From Flectonema sp. DT1601 (taxonomy: Eukaryota; Euglenozoa; Diplonemea; Diplonemida; Diplonemidae): a stretch of DNA of 64,000 bases. The notes under the pieces were generated by a model. The model was not told where the DNA came from. It ran no database searches and saw nothing but the letters and a program-made list of their open reading frames with translations. This document shows positions 35,681 to 45,519 of this stretch, one piece after another (the first letter of the stretch is position 1; every line of letters begins with the position of its first letter). Position numbers and translations under genes: made by a program. The DNA lies in the NCBI GenBank assembly GCA_964019425.1, contig OZ025827.1, positions 620,001 to 684,000 on the forward strand. The letters run 5' to 3'.

Positions 35681-37057
35681 ATGACAGAAGAAAATAAGTT
35701 CACTCTTCTGAGAGCATGTGCTCTGAACACTTTAAATATGTTCGGAACTGGACCATTTGTATCACTTCCGTTTCTTATAACGTCAGTGAAACCAGCAGGA
35801 CCACAAGCGCTTATTGGATATTGTCTTGCTGCTGTAGCTTGTATCTCTGATAGTTTTATTTGGTCTGAACTGGGTACTCTCTATCCTGAATCAGGCGGTT
35901 CGTATATTTATTTAAAGAAATGTTATAAAGGAACCATCGGTGATAAACTTATACCATTTTTATTCGTATGGCAACAAATCTTTTCAGGACCGATGGAGAT
36001 TGCTACTGGATTCACAGCAATGGCGAGATACCTTTCATACGTAACGCCAATGGGATACGTTGAACAGTCGTTGTGTGCTTCAATAGGAGCGATCATCACA
36101 ATGTATACTCTCAATAGAGACTCAGACACTATCGGGTTTATTACTGTAATGTTATGGATTGGAACGGTTATCAGTATTATACTAACGATTGGAATGGGTG
36201 TTTCAGTCTTCTCACCTGAGGTATTCCAACAAGCAGACATGTTCTCACCGACCATATCAATAATTTCTATCGGTGCTTCGATGAGGTTTTCTATGTACGA
36301 TTTGATGGGTTACTACGATGTTTGTTTTATTGGTTCACAGATAGCTAAACCAACAATAACAATTCCCTTAGCGTGTATTGGTACTTGTATTTGTGTTGCA
36401 ATCATATTCATTGCAGTTGACGTCGTTGTGTTGGGATCGTTTCCTTTAGAAGGTCCCGACAGTATTATTTCAATGGTTGAGAATAACAATCCGAATATGA
36501 ATTGTATCATGTCTGTTTTCGCAGAGATGCATTTTGGAAGTAGTTGTGCAGTCTTGTTTACCATCTTAATTGTTTATACGATCATTGGATCGAGTTATTC
36601 CCTTATGTTAGGGTACGCTTATGTTCCGTATGCTGCTGCTGTTGATGGGGTTTTTTATAATATTTTTTCTCATGTGAATCCTCGATTTCCTTCAGTTCCT
36701 GACTACTCTTTATTACTGACTGGTTGTTTAACTGTTTTCTTTTGTTGGTTTGAATTAGAAATCGTAATAAACGGTTTGGTAACAACCAGATTGTTAGTTC
36801 AGTTTCTCGCTCAGTCAATCGGACTTTTATTTTCACGACCGACACTACAAAAACGACCTTACAGCATGCCGTGTTATCCATTTCCATGTGTGTTGCAAAT
36901 TATTCTTTTTTCACTCGCACTCATAACATCGGAATCATACTTTCTGAGAGGAAGTACTGCTCCTGTTCTCGAGGGATCAGTGTTGGTCTTGGTGTCTGGA
37001 GTGGCTGCATTTTTTCTTCAGTCAAATCCTCCTAAGAGAGCATGTTATGAGGTTTAG
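35681..37057 (+). CDS. APC-superfamily amino acid/polyamine permease-like transporter
   Basis: The product has 458 residues with about eleven to twelve hydrophobic helices spread along its length. The N-terminal helix region (NMFGTGPFVSLPFLI) corresponds to the unwound GxG substrate-binding part of TM1 in APC transporters. PESGGSYIYLKKCYKG matches the conserved TM2-TM3 segment of the family (PxxGGxYxY). A plasma-membrane or organelle importer of amino acids or related amines is expected; the substrate cannot be read from sequence. It lies between two genes with gaps of about 135 bases on each side. Alternative: a diverged LAT-like exchanger without a partner subunit. Confidence 0.82.
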   Translation: MTEENKFTLLRACALNTLNMFGTGPFVSLPFLITSVKPAGPQALIGYCLAAVACISDSFIWSELGTLYPESGGSYIYLKKCYKGTIGDKLIPFLFVWQQIFSGPMEIATGFTAMARYLSYVTPMGYVEQSLCASIGAIITMYTLNRDSDTIGFITVMLWIGTVISIILTIGMGVSVFSPEVFQQADMFSPTISIISIGASMRFSMYDLMGYYDVCFIGSQIAKPTITIPLACIGTCICVAIIFIAVDVVVLGSFPLEGPDSIISMVENNNPNMNCIMSVFAEMHFGSSCAVLFTILIVYTIIGSSYSLMLGYAYVPYAAAVDGVFYNIFSHVNPRFPSVPDYSLLLTGCLTVFFCWFELEIVINGLVTTRLLVQFLAQSIGLLFSRPTLQKRPYSMPCYPFPCVLQIILFSLALITSESYFLRGSTAPVLEGSVLVLVSGVAAFFLQSNPPKRACYEV

Positions 37058-37170
37058 TATAAAAGAAAAAAAAAAAAAAAAAAAGGAAATATTACACTTG
37101 CTGTTATGTAGAATTTTGTGACTGAAAAAAAAAAAAAAGAGAATTTTTTTTGTATTATTTCATTCAATAC

Positions 37171-37172
37171 AG
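37171..37172 (+). promoter_or_regulatory. Putative trans-splice acceptor AG
   Basis: A T-rich tract and TTCATTCAATACAG end here, 20 bases before the TANGO6/RTP1 ATG. The gap to the previous stop codon is 134 bases and consists mostly of A and T runs. Confidence 0.6.
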
Positions 37173-37191
37173 AACTATCAGTTGTTGGATA

Positions 37192-39972
37192 ATGATATCG
37201 GAAGAGGGCAGAACAACAGTAGACAGCGCTGATGCGGAATACTTTGCGATTGCTAAGGAAGTTAGATCTGATGCGAAGTGGATTAGAGAATGGTTCTTGA
37301 ATCAAACAGAAGAAAGAGAATCAGAAAGAGACTTATTAAATAAAACTTTAAAAATGATAACACCTGAACGAAGACTACAATGTGTCAGAGGATGTATGAG
37401 TGAAGCAATACTAGGACTTCTTCACTGTGCTTACTCTGCTGGTGATGTGATAAAAATTTCAATTAAAGAACAACCTAAAGCCATACCACAAACACCAGGA
37501 GACATTACTTGTATACAACTTGCTGATAGATTCTTAACAGCCTCAGATAGACACATCGCAGTGACGTCTTTGAATGAATTAATTAAAACAACACATCCAT
37601 CGTACGTGTTGTCAGCTTTACTTCAACTGAGAACACCAACACAATCATTTTTAGGAAAAGTTCTGTACTCAAGGCAGCTGAGTGACTTATTAGATGTCAC
37701 CATTGAGAGTCCACAAGGAATAACCTCGTTGGTAAACACACTTTTAAATGGCCTCCCTGACACGGCATCAGCTGCTTATCATAATGTCGTTAAAATAGTA
37801 ATAACTGTCCCGAGGTGTGCTCCTTCCTATGAATCTCATTTTTTGAATATTTCACCGCAGTTGATTTCGATGTGGAGTTTCGTGAAATCCAATTTAACGA
37901 AAACGCCTCCTCATTTATACCATTTCTTTAGTCTGGTTATGGATGAGTTGCGTCAGCGTTTTAAAAAATTATTTTTTAAACACATCGTGAAACCTGTTCT
38001 GTTGGGATTAGAATTAGACTGCGAACAAACAGCTGATTCCGTAACAAAAACAATTGAAATGGTTCACTGTTTGTTAATTTGTAGTAAGAATGTAGTGGTC
38101 TCTCTCATCGAAGCGAAATCTCACTATTTGGCTAACTTGCTATCGCTTTACACTCTTGTTAGGGAGAGTGTGTTGTATGTGAAGAGTGCCGTATTAGAAA
38201 TAATTAAAGAAATACTCCAAGCTTGTAAACCAGCAGTAGCATCTCAAGTAATTATAAAATATCTACGAGACACTTCACTCAGAGAACAGAGAGAGTTATA
38301 TGAATACGTCCCGAGCGACACTGGTGGTGTCGAAATAATGTTATCGACGTTTGAAAGGAAAAAAGACCAAACTAGACTGGTTGATCAGCACTACATCGAT
38401 TCGATTGTTTGTTTGTTAACAAATTTAAAAAAGCAATCAGACATCCCTGGAGAGCTCATTCTTCAAATTATTGACTCGCCCAGCTCAGATCCGAATCCTA
38501 TATTATTTACATTCGCTCTTCAAATTATCTCAGATTTGGGGATTAGAGTTTTAACAAGTGGAGGACATGCAGGGAGGATTATTAGTGTCCTGCTTCAAGA
38601 TCCTTCAAACGAAGAGAATACTGTGACAGGTCTCACTTTATTACAACTTGCTGTTGGTGACAAGCTAATGATGTCAGTGACCACAGAACAAGTTAATTTT
38701 ATGATATCAAAAATAGAACAGATCACGGCGGCTGCTGATCCTGAAATTCATCAAATGGCCTCATCTTGTTTAATATTACTGAGAGAGTTTAATATAAAAC
38801 ACAGCGTCTCGAATGAGGGGAAATCAACATCGCTAAAACCCTCGTTGTCTTCAATCATGGCTCAATTTAGTAAAATAGATTCAGGTGCTGCTTACAATCC
38901 CACTGTCGCATTATCTCAGTTAGATGAATGGTGTGATGATCATAAGAATAAACCTTCTCAGTCTTTTTCAGGAAATAAATCAAATTTTCAATTCCTCCTT
39001 CAAAAAGTTAATGAAATTCCGAACACAGCACCTGAAAAGGATCGAAGGTTGGCTGCTGATCTCCGAGACAAACTGCTACGATATGTAACTAAATCCAGTG
39101 GATACTCTTCTATTGTTCAGTTATTCGCTGATGGGGACACTGCCTCAACTGGACATGCTCTCGTTGAGATGAAGAATTGGATTGCAGATAATAAAAACAA
39201 CTCCCAATTGATGTCTAATTTCGATGACATCTTTTCACTTCTAATGGGATTTCTTGCTGATGACGAGAGCTATCTCTACTTAAGCGCTGAAAATGCGCTT
39301 ATGGCGTTATGCGATGCGGCTACGGCTGAGACACTTGAGCTGTTGTCAAATAGCTACTCCAGGACACCAATTGATAATAATAATAAACCGTCAGGTATTA
39401 GGGAAGCTCGTCGGAAGCGTTCGGTAGCTAAGAAACGTCGAATGCATTCGAGAGATTTTAGACTTCAGAATGATGAGGAAGAGTGCAACAGACTACTTAA
39501 AATGGCAGACCTCATTATATACTGCGTTGAACGTGGTGGAGAAGGATGTCGTGAACACGGTGTTATCGAAGCTCTTATTAGCAGGTGTCACCACTCAAGT
39601 GACTCAGCTGTACGAGCGAGTTCTTTACAAGTCATTGGTCAGTTCGCTCTTCATTCTCGATGGCTTCTCTTACCTCATCTTCGATTGATAATAACGACAG
39701 CTCAAAGCATTATATCACTGGATAAGTTTACAATCACTCTCAGAGCATCCGCTTCTCTTCTGTATCACGTCTTCTGTTCCTTCTCTACTGAAGCTGTTAC
39801 TGTTTTATCGGAATTCATCCCATCGATACTCGAGATCTCAGTAGCAAACGAGTACTGTACAGATGCCGTGACTGCGAGGTATTTCCATCTTCTTATAAAA
39901 CAAGCAAATGCTGTGAGAATGTCGTTGTATGGAATGCAAAATGGAGTTGCACAACAAAATAGTAGTTGGTGA
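37192..39972 (+). CDS. TANGO6: TANGO6/RTP1-like HEAT-repeat protein
   Basis: The product has 926 residues, mostly paired amphipathic helices of HEAT type. Two C-terminal segments resemble the RTP1_C1 and RTP1_C2 regions: DDESYLYLSAENALMALCDA at about 688-708, then SDSAVRASSLQVIGQF at about 803-818, after a Lys/Arg-rich loop (RRKRSVAKKRRMHS). In yeast Rtp1 helps import RNA polymerase II into the nucleus, and its animal relative TANGO6 was named in a Golgi-organisation screen; a similar cytosolic assembly or import role is inferred. I set the start at 37192 because the AG at 37171-37172 would remove upstream in-frame sequence. Single exon. An unrelated HEAT protein is the alternative. Confidence 0.72.
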   Translation: MISEEGRTTVDSADAEYFAIAKEVRSDAKWIREWFLNQTEERESERDLLNKTLKMITPERRLQCVRGCMSEAILGLLHCAYSAGDVIKISIKEQPKAIPQTPGDITCIQLADRFLTASDRHIAVTSLNELIKTTHPSYVLSALLQLRTPTQSFLGKVLYSRQLSDLLDVTIESPQGITSLVNTLLNGLPDTASAAYHNVVKIVITVPRCAPSYESHFLNISPQLISMWSFVKSNLTKTPPHLYHFFSLVMDELRQRFKKLFFKHIVKPVLLGLELDCEQTADSVTKTIEMVHCLLICSKNVVVSLIEAKSHYLANLLSLYTLVRESVLYVKSAVLEIIKEILQACKPAVASQVIIKYLRDTSLREQRELYEYVPSDTGGVEIMLSTFERKKDQTRLVDQHYIDSIVCLLTNLKKQSDIPGELILQIIDSPSSDPNPILFTFALQIISDLGIRVLTSGGHAGRIISVLLQDPSNEENTVTGLTLLQLAVGDKLMMSVTTEQVNFMISKIEQITAAADPEIHQMASSCLILLREFNIKHSVSNEGKSTSLKPSLSSIMAQFSKIDSGAAYNPTVALSQLDEWCDDHKNKPSQSFSGNKSNFQFLLQKVNEIPNTAPEKDRRLAADLRDKLLRYVTKSSGYSSIVQLFADGDTASTGHALVEMKNWIADNKNNSQLMSNFDDIFSLLMGFLADDESYLYLSAENALMALCDAATAETLELLSNSYSRTPIDNNNKPSGIREARRKRSVAKKRRMHSRDFRLQNDEEECNRLLKMADLIIYCVERGGEGCREHGVIEALISRCHHSSDSAVRASSLQVIGQFALHSRWLLLPHLRLIITTAQSIISLDKFTITLRASASLLYHVFCSFSTEAVTVLSEFIPSILEISVANEYCTDAVTARYFHLLIKQANAVRMSLYGMQNGVAQQNSSW

Positions 39973-40407
39973 GACCCAATAAAGAGTTACTTACTTCTTT
40001 TACACGAAGAGATCCAACAAACAATATATTTTTCTTAAAAATATATATTCTCCTCCCTCTGTCTTGATGAGGTTTTCCTGTGGTTCCGTTTGTTGAAGCA
40101 CCACGAGAAACAATTTATTTTATTTTTAAAAAATAAGTTTTGTTGTGGTCACTTTAGACCTCCTCATCGTGATGTGAATAGTTCTGAGATATTCACGGCT
40201 ATCATCTGATTGCGAACAGTTGATTTGAGTGAGTTACCCTTATGCTATTTAATACAGTAATAATAAAATTGATTTGAGAACATCGATTGGAATAATTTAT
40301 ACCAAATCAATGACCCGAGAGTTATTCCCGTGTCTTATCATCACACTAGTTTGCGTTATGGTTGAATTATCCTTATGTTCCACAGTTGTCAAAAAATCAA
40401 CAAAATA
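39973..40407 (+). other. Spacer with start-deciding splice acceptor
   Basis: AT-rich, no gene. A pyrimidine-rich tract with AG at 40384-40385 falls between two in-frame ATGs (40375 and 40408). Processing there leaves only the second ATG, the one that gives a signal peptide to the mannosidase. Confidence 0.65.
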
Positions 40408-42543
40408 ATGTTACGACAGCTACTAACGGCTGTTCTTCTGGTCATGGCTTCTGCTGGAGCTGAGAAAGATAGTTCTGTATTATGGCAAAATACATACAAT
40501 TTAGGTAAGAAAATAGAAATACTAACTCAGAGCATGGGTTCTATAGTTGACGACGTGAATGCAGTCGTGGCGGCAAGGAGGGAAAAACGATCAAAATTGA
40601 GGGAGAGTGAAGATGTTGAAATATCAACGCTCAAGACAGATTCTAAAAAGAAGATCAGAGGAATGAATAAAAAAATATCCCAGACTGTTGACAAGATCCG
40701 CGAGCTTCAGAAATCACGAGAAAAAGAAATAAACGACCTACTAAAAGAGAAGGGATGCACTCAACAGCAAACAACAGCAGCTGTCAACAACGACATTACA
40801 GAACAAAGTTCTTCAAAGCCAAGTACTCCACCACCTGATCCTTGTGAAGATTCTGATGACGAATATTGTCAAAGAGAGGAAATCAAATCAGCAATGAAAT
40901 CCTCTTGGGATGCTTATAAAAAACATGCTTGGGGATGGGATGAGCTGATGCCTATCACTAAACAAGGAAAGAATTGGGCAAAAGGAATAGCCAAGTCATT
41001 CGGATTAACGATCCACGACTCCTTAACAACATTAATATTAATGGGACTTGATGATGAGTTTAACGAAGCCTTGGAATGGATCGAAGCTGAATTCCATCCG
41101 GAAGAAATGGACTTCACGATGTCTGCCTTTGAGTCAGTCATCAGAATGGTTGGAGGGTTGGTATCAGCGTATGAGTTGAGTGGTGAAAAGCATCCAATTC
41201 TACTTAAAAAATCAAAAGAAGTCGCAGACTTAGTTCTACACGCTTACAACACAACAAGTGGAATCCCTCACGCATCAATAAATTACCATCAAAAGACTCA
41301 CGGCAATCCACCTTGGTCAGGAGGTTCTTCAGTCCTAAGTGAGTTTGGTACCGTCCAACTTGAATTCAGAACACTTTCATATCACACAAATGATAGTATT
41401 TATGATGAGAAGGCTACGTGGATTATGGATGTCATTGAAGAGAAAGCCCCGGATGACATGCTCTGTCCAACTTATTTCAGTACAACCAGCTTCCGATGGA
41501 CATCCGATCACGTCACACTCGGAGCCCTCGGAGACTCCTTCTTTGAGTATCTTTTAAAACAATACCTTCTGACTGGAAAAACTGAAGATCGTTACAAAGT
41601 GATGTATGAAAAAGCTGTCGGAGGCATAATGAAAAGATTAATTCAGAAAGCCAACAATAAATTATCATACATTGCTGAGTATAAAAGAGGAGGATTATTC
41701 CATAAAATGGATCACTTGGCTTGTTTTACTGGAGGTATGTTAGCCCTCGGTGTACATGAATTAGAAAGAAGTGATGACGTAGACGGTTCTAAAATATTAA
41801 AAACTGCTGAAGAAATAACTGAAACTTGTTATCACATGTACCACAACACTCCTACTGGAGTAGCACCTGAAATTGTTGAATTTCATGGAGGTGAGATGAC
41901 AATTCCGGGTAGAAGAGCTTCATATTACCTTCTTAGACCTGAAACAGTTGAAAGTTTTATGTACTTGTGGAGGATTACTAAAAAACAAAAATACCGAGAC
42001 TGGGGATGGGAGGTATTCAAAGCCTTAAAACGATGGTGCAAAGTCGATACTGGAGGCTTTTCTGGTCTGAGATCCGTATCATTTGTTCCACCAATGCAAG
42101 ATAACTTACAGCAATCGTTTTGGTTGGCAGAAACTCTGAAATATTTGTACCTTCTCTTTGCAGATGATGATGCGCTCGACTTTTCTAAGTGGGTGTTGAA
42201 CACTGAAGCCCATCCAATGAAAATCAGAAAGAGAAACCCTCTTGAAAAGTGGCCAGAAGCCACTCGCAAACAACGAGCTAAAGATCTTTCTCTTTCTATA
42301 GCAGCGCGTTTAACAAAATACGCAGGTTCGGGAGAGTGGAATGCTAAGGGTGGTGGAGCTAGCACTGTTCTTCATCCTTATAAACTTGATCAAGAATCAG
42401 TGTCGGACTCAGTACCTGAAAAGCACCACAAAAAACACAAGAAAAAGAAACACCACCACCACGACATTGAAGAAAGTGGAGGAGGAGGAGGAGGAGGAGG
42501 AGGAGGAGGAGGAGGAGGAGGAGGAGGAGGAGGAGGAGGATAG
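40408..42543 (+). CDS. Glycoside hydrolase family 47 alpha-1,2-mannosidase with polyglycine tail
   Basis: The product has 711 residues. Signal peptide MLRQLLTAVLLVMASAGA is followed by a coiled-coil stem (about 25-115) and a Ser/Pro linker. The GH47 (alpha/alpha)6 domain starts near 155 (WDELMPIT, TIHDSLTTLILMGL). The acidic active-site residues sit in FESVIR (Glu 242), MDHLACF (Asp 435) and LRPETVES (Glu 512 and 515). QQSFWLAETLKYLYLLF and the terminal NTEAHP, whose Thr binds calcium in the family, are present. The DELMPI/DSL layout fits class I ER/Golgi N-glycan trimming mannosidases better than EDEM proteins. Oddities are a His/Lys-rich segment near 675-690 and a final run of 21 Gly encoded by GGA repeats. 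It has no ER-retention signal. No introns. Confidence 0.88.
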   Translation: MLRQLLTAVLLVMASAGAEKDSSVLWQNTYNLGKKIEILTQSMGSIVDDVNAVVAARREKRSKLRESEDVEISTLKTDSKKKIRGMNKKISQTVDKIRELQKSREKEINDLLKEKGCTQQQTTAAVNNDITEQSSSKPSTPPPDPCEDSDDEYCQREEIKSAMKSSWDAYKKHAWGWDELMPITKQGKNWAKGIAKSFGLTIHDSLTTLILMGLDDEFNEALEWIEAEFHPEEMDFTMSAFESVIRMVGGLVSAYELSGEKHPILLKKSKEVADLVLHAYNTTSGIPHASINYHQKTHGNPPWSGGSSVLSEFGTVQLEFRTLSYHTNDSIYDEKATWIMDVIEEKAPDDMLCPTYFSTTSFRWTSDHVTLGALGDSFFEYLLKQYLLTGKTEDRYKVMYEKAVGGIMKRLIQKANNKLSYIAEYKRGGLFHKMDHLACFTGGMLALGVHELERSDDVDGSKILKTAEEITETCYHMYHNTPTGVAPEIVEFHGGEMTIPGRRASYYLLRPETVESFMYLWRITKKQKYRDWGWEVFKALKRWCKVDTGGFSGLRSVSFVPPMQDNLQQSFWLAETLKYLYLLFADDDALDFSKWVLNTEAHPMKIRKRNPLEKWPEATRKQRAKDLSLSIAARLTKYAGSGEWNAKGGGASTVLHPYKLDQESVSDSVPEKHHKKHKKKKHHHHDIEESGGGGGGGGGGGGGGGGGGGGG
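42478..42540 (+). repeat. In-frame (GGA)21 microsatellite
   Basis: Twenty-one consecutive GGA triplets end directly at the TAG stop of the mannosidase gene and encode polyglycine. A pure codon run of this length should vary between alleles; interruption by other Gly codons is absent. Confidence 0.95.
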
Positions 42544-42974
42544 ATTAACTGAGAACGATCTTGTTATCGAATAAGTCTGTAGTCATTAGCAGTGAATCTG
42601 CGCATGTGACATAAATGAAATCCTTTTTGGGGTCATTACTGTCCCTAAAAAAACACACACCGTGATTGGCGAACTGGTCCTCAACTGGGATCTGCATTAC
42701 TCTCGCAAAAAAAAAAAAAAAAAAAAAAACTTTTTCAAAAGAGTTATTTTTTTTTAATATAATAATTATTCTTTTTTTTTTTTTTTTTTTTAATTACCTT
42801 TTTTTTTTTAAATTTATTTTTTAACAATACGAAATACCCTTAGAGAACCAAAGGTAAAAAGTCGTCCTGCGGAGGCAGCGTTTATACTGTCTGTTGTGTG
42901 GACAACTCACTGGGAGGATATTAGACACCACTTTGTTATTAATATTTTTCATTTCATTTAGAAAAGTAAACCAA
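42544..42974 (+). other. Homopolymer-rich spacer
   Basis: Long A and T runs (about 42706-42729 and 42773-42791); no gene. A T-rich tract with AG at 42960-42961 lies 14 bases before the next ATG. Confidence 0.65.
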
Positions 42975-44294
42975 ATGGAATTATCTGTTGCGTGTCCAGA
43001 TTTGGGATTTCCAGATTTTTGGTTTACAGCGAATCCTGATTCGACAGCTGCTGATGTGATTGCTCAAGCTGCACACGAATGGGGTGTGGATGGAGGGGCG
43101 TTGGAAGTTTTGTTTGCAGGTGATCAACTTTCAGAAAAAGAAAAACTGGCATCACACGGAATTGAACCTGATGATGAAATTACGATAACCAGAAAATTAA
43201 TAAAAACTTTTCGAAGATCTGACTTCACAGACGAACAAAGCCGACGACAAACTCGCACCTACTACCACCAAACACAAGAAACTACATTACAACTTGACAC
43301 TAATTCTTTTGTAACTGATGGGAAAGTTATATTCGACACCAGTTGGATGATTCCACAATTCAAACACATTGTCTTCTGCAACCAACCTCAATCATTAGTT
43401 ATTATTGGTGATTATTTCTTAAAAGGTTGCTCACACATAACAACTTTAGACTTATCAGTCTTGACTAACGTTAAGGCAATAGGTGACGTATGTCTACGTG
43501 GATGTGATTCATTAACTGACATTAATCTTTTGGGTTTGACGAGTACAAAGAGTGTCGGATCGTTCTTCTTGGAAGGATGTATTTCTATGTCGTCAATAGA
43601 GTTATCAGGGCTTTCTAATGTAACGACTATTGGCGATTCCTTTTTGCGAAGCTGTTCGAGTCTTCGTCATATCAGCTTATCGAGTATTAGTTATGTTGGG
43701 GTTTTTAGTTCGTTTTTTTTAAGTAGCTGTTGTTCTCTTAAGTCTGTTGACTTGTCAACGATGTGTGATGTGACATCCATCCGAAATTGTTTTTTATTCG
43801 ATTGTGTTTTATTAGAAACTATTAACCTTTCTGGGTTACAAAACCTTACAACAATTCGTGATAACTTCTTAAGCCAATGCTACTCAATAACCGAAATTGA
43901 CTTTTCATCTCTCACCAGCCTAACTTCAATTGGTGATGCATTTTTATTTGATTGTTCTTCAGTAACAAACCTCAATTTATCTGGGTTTTCAAGCGTTACA
44001 TCGATTGGAAAATTATTTCTGGGGGGCTGCTCATCTTTGGCTTCGTTGGATGTATCGCAATTCAGTTCGGTTACCAACGTTGGAAATGGATTCCTAAGTC
44101 GGTGCTCTTCTCTGCAACTACAAATGTCAGAAGGAAGCATCACAGAAGAGTATTTTTTGGATGCTGTCTCCCTGAGAAAGAAACTTTTGCAATCCCAAGG
44201 GGTTGTGCAACCATCACCAAACTCACGCGCAAATCAGTGGATTGAAAAGCTCCGATCAAAACTGAGAAGTAACAAAAAAATTAAAAATAATTAG
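42975..44294 (+). CDS. Ubiquitin-like domain plus BspA-type leucine-rich-repeat protein
   Basis: The product has 439 residues. Residues 1-75 read as a ubiquitin-like fold: strand MELSVACP, helix DVIAQAAHEWGV, then EVLFAGDQLSEKEKLASHGI and EITITRK as in UBL proteins. It lacks a C-terminal GG and so would not be conjugated. From about 145 to 400 there are ~23-residue repeats of the LRR_5/BspA type (FLxxCSSLxxIxLSxLxxVTxIGx). The C-terminus is basic (KLRSKLRSNKKIKNN). Repeats of this type are common in trypanosomatid and other protist proteins. No signal peptide: the N-terminal hydrophobic sequence seen upstream is removed if the AG at 42960-42961 is used, so a cytosolic adaptor is inferred. Confidence 0.8.
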   Translation: MELSVACPDLGFPDFWFTANPDSTAADVIAQAAHEWGVDGGALEVLFAGDQLSEKEKLASHGIEPDDEITITRKLIKTFRRSDFTDEQSRRQTRTYYHQTQETTLQLDTNSFVTDGKVIFDTSWMIPQFKHIVFCNQPQSLVIIGDYFLKGCSHITTLDLSVLTNVKAIGDVCLRGCDSLTDINLLGLTSTKSVGSFFLEGCISMSSIELSGLSNVTTIGDSFLRSCSSLRHISLSSISYVGVFSSFFLSSCCSLKSVDLSTMCDVTSIRNCFLFDCVLLETINLSGLQNLTTIRDNFLSQCYSITEIDFSSLTSLTSIGDAFLFDCSSVTNLNLSGFSSVTSIGKLFLGGCSSLASLDVSQFSSVTNVGNGFLSRCSSLQLQMSEGSITEEYFLDAVSLRKKLLQSQGVVQPSPNSRANQWIEKLRSKLRSNKKIKNN

Positions 44295-44735
44295 AAAGAA
44301 AAAAAAAAAAAAAAAGAAAACGAACAATATCTTATTATTATTATAAAGAACACAAACCCTTTGTGTTGAATCTGTCTATCCTCCTTTAATACTACAAACT
44401 GTGACGTCTTCTACTGATTTGAACGAGTCAAGCCTTCATCTTTTATGATGCAGTGCGATGGTTAAGTTCTCAGTTTTGAAATTCTTCGAATCAGCCTTCC
44501 TTTTCCCTTTTTTTTTTTTTTAAAATATATTTTTTTTATTCCTCTTTAGTAGTACTAAAGCCGCCGTGGATGTCTAAAAAGAAAAAGTTAGCAGCGCGGT
44601 GCTCAGTACTCAACTATTCTACAAACTGTTCTGTTCAGATGCGAATATCGAAACTGATCTGTTGTTTTTTAAAAATTTCTTTTTTAAAAGATTTTAGCAA
44701 AATCACTTTTTAATTACCAAAACAGCGACAACAAC
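44295..44735 (+). other. Spacer with splice acceptor
   Basis: AT-rich with an A run just after the previous stop codon; no gene. TAATTACCAAAACAG ends at 44725, eleven bases before the next ATG. Confidence 0.65.
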
Positions 44736-45329
44736 ATGAATAATAATTTATATAATTATGATGAGAAACTTGTTGAGCTTCTTCAAAGGAAAGTTGCGGA
44801 ACAGGAAATTGAAAACACATCATTGCGGGAAGAAGTGAGAGCTTTGAAAGGCGGGAAGGCGTTGGGGATGTTGAGGAATTGTGATAATTTAATATCATCA
44901 AATGAAAGACAGCAAGTCAATAATAATATTTCATCAAAAGAAGACGAGGATGACATCCTACGTGAGAAATACTCTCTCGACTTTGCCCAGGAATACGGAA
45001 TTCCTGTCGGTTCGAGTGGTCTTCTTATGAGAAATCCAACTCCCGTTCCTCAAGTGACACGTCCACAGTACACTGGGTTGCTAAATGTGAGTCCTTGGCC
45101 AACTTCTGATGATCAACTTCGAAGTGTGTTCAACGATTTAGATACCAACAGTGATGGTTACCTTCAGAAATCAGAGTTCATGACCTGCTATCGCTCATTT
45201 GAAAATTACGGAGCCGAGGAAGACGAATCCGCCATCAGAGAAAAATTTTCCCGTTTTCGATCCCTCGGTGAGAATAGGATCTCATTTGAAGAATTCTGCA
45301 TCATAATGCTTCAAGTGGCTAATAGATGA
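44736..45329 (+). CDS. Coiled-coil and EF-hand protein
   Basis: The product has 197 residues. Residues 8-40 form a heptad-like coiled coil (LVELLQRKVAEQEIENTSLREEV region), followed by a Ser/Asn-rich linker. The C-terminal part is an EF-hand pair: a canonical calcium loop DTNSDGYLQKSE at about 137-148 and a second hand whose loop (SLGENRISFEEF) has lost most ligands. A small calcium sensor that self-associates is inferred; calmodulin-like proteins of cytoskeleton or flagella are comparable, but no specific family is recognised. No introns. Confidence 0.72.
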   Translation: MNNNLYNYDEKLVELLQRKVAEQEIENTSLREEVRALKGGKALGMLRNCDNLISSNERQQVNNNISSKEDEDDILREKYSLDFAQEYGIPVGSSGLLMRNPTPVPQVTRPQYTGLLNVSPWPTSDDQLRSVFNDLDTNSDGYLQKSEFMTCYRSFENYGAEEDESAIREKFSRFRSLGENRISFEEFCIIMLQVANR

Positions 45330-45490
45330 TTGAAGTGTTATGTTACTGTACCTCTCATCAAAAACTATTTTTATTATAAAAAAAACATTACAAACTTTAT
45401 CGGTTCAATTTCTATTGAGACGAATACTTTTTATGTGCAGAACATTACTTTAAGGTTCTACAAAGTAAATGATAATTATTATTTCACCAC

Positions 45491-45492
45491 AG
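45491..45492 (+). promoter_or_regulatory. Putative trans-splice acceptor deciding the start
   Basis: TTATTATTTCACCACAG ends here. It lies downstream of an in-frame ATG (45469) and upstream of ATG 45520, so processing selects the latter. A two-codon upstream frame (ATG TCG TAA, 45503-45511) would remain in the leader. Confidence 0.6.
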
Positions 45493-45519
45493 CATACGAT
45501 TAATGTCGTAAAAACAATA

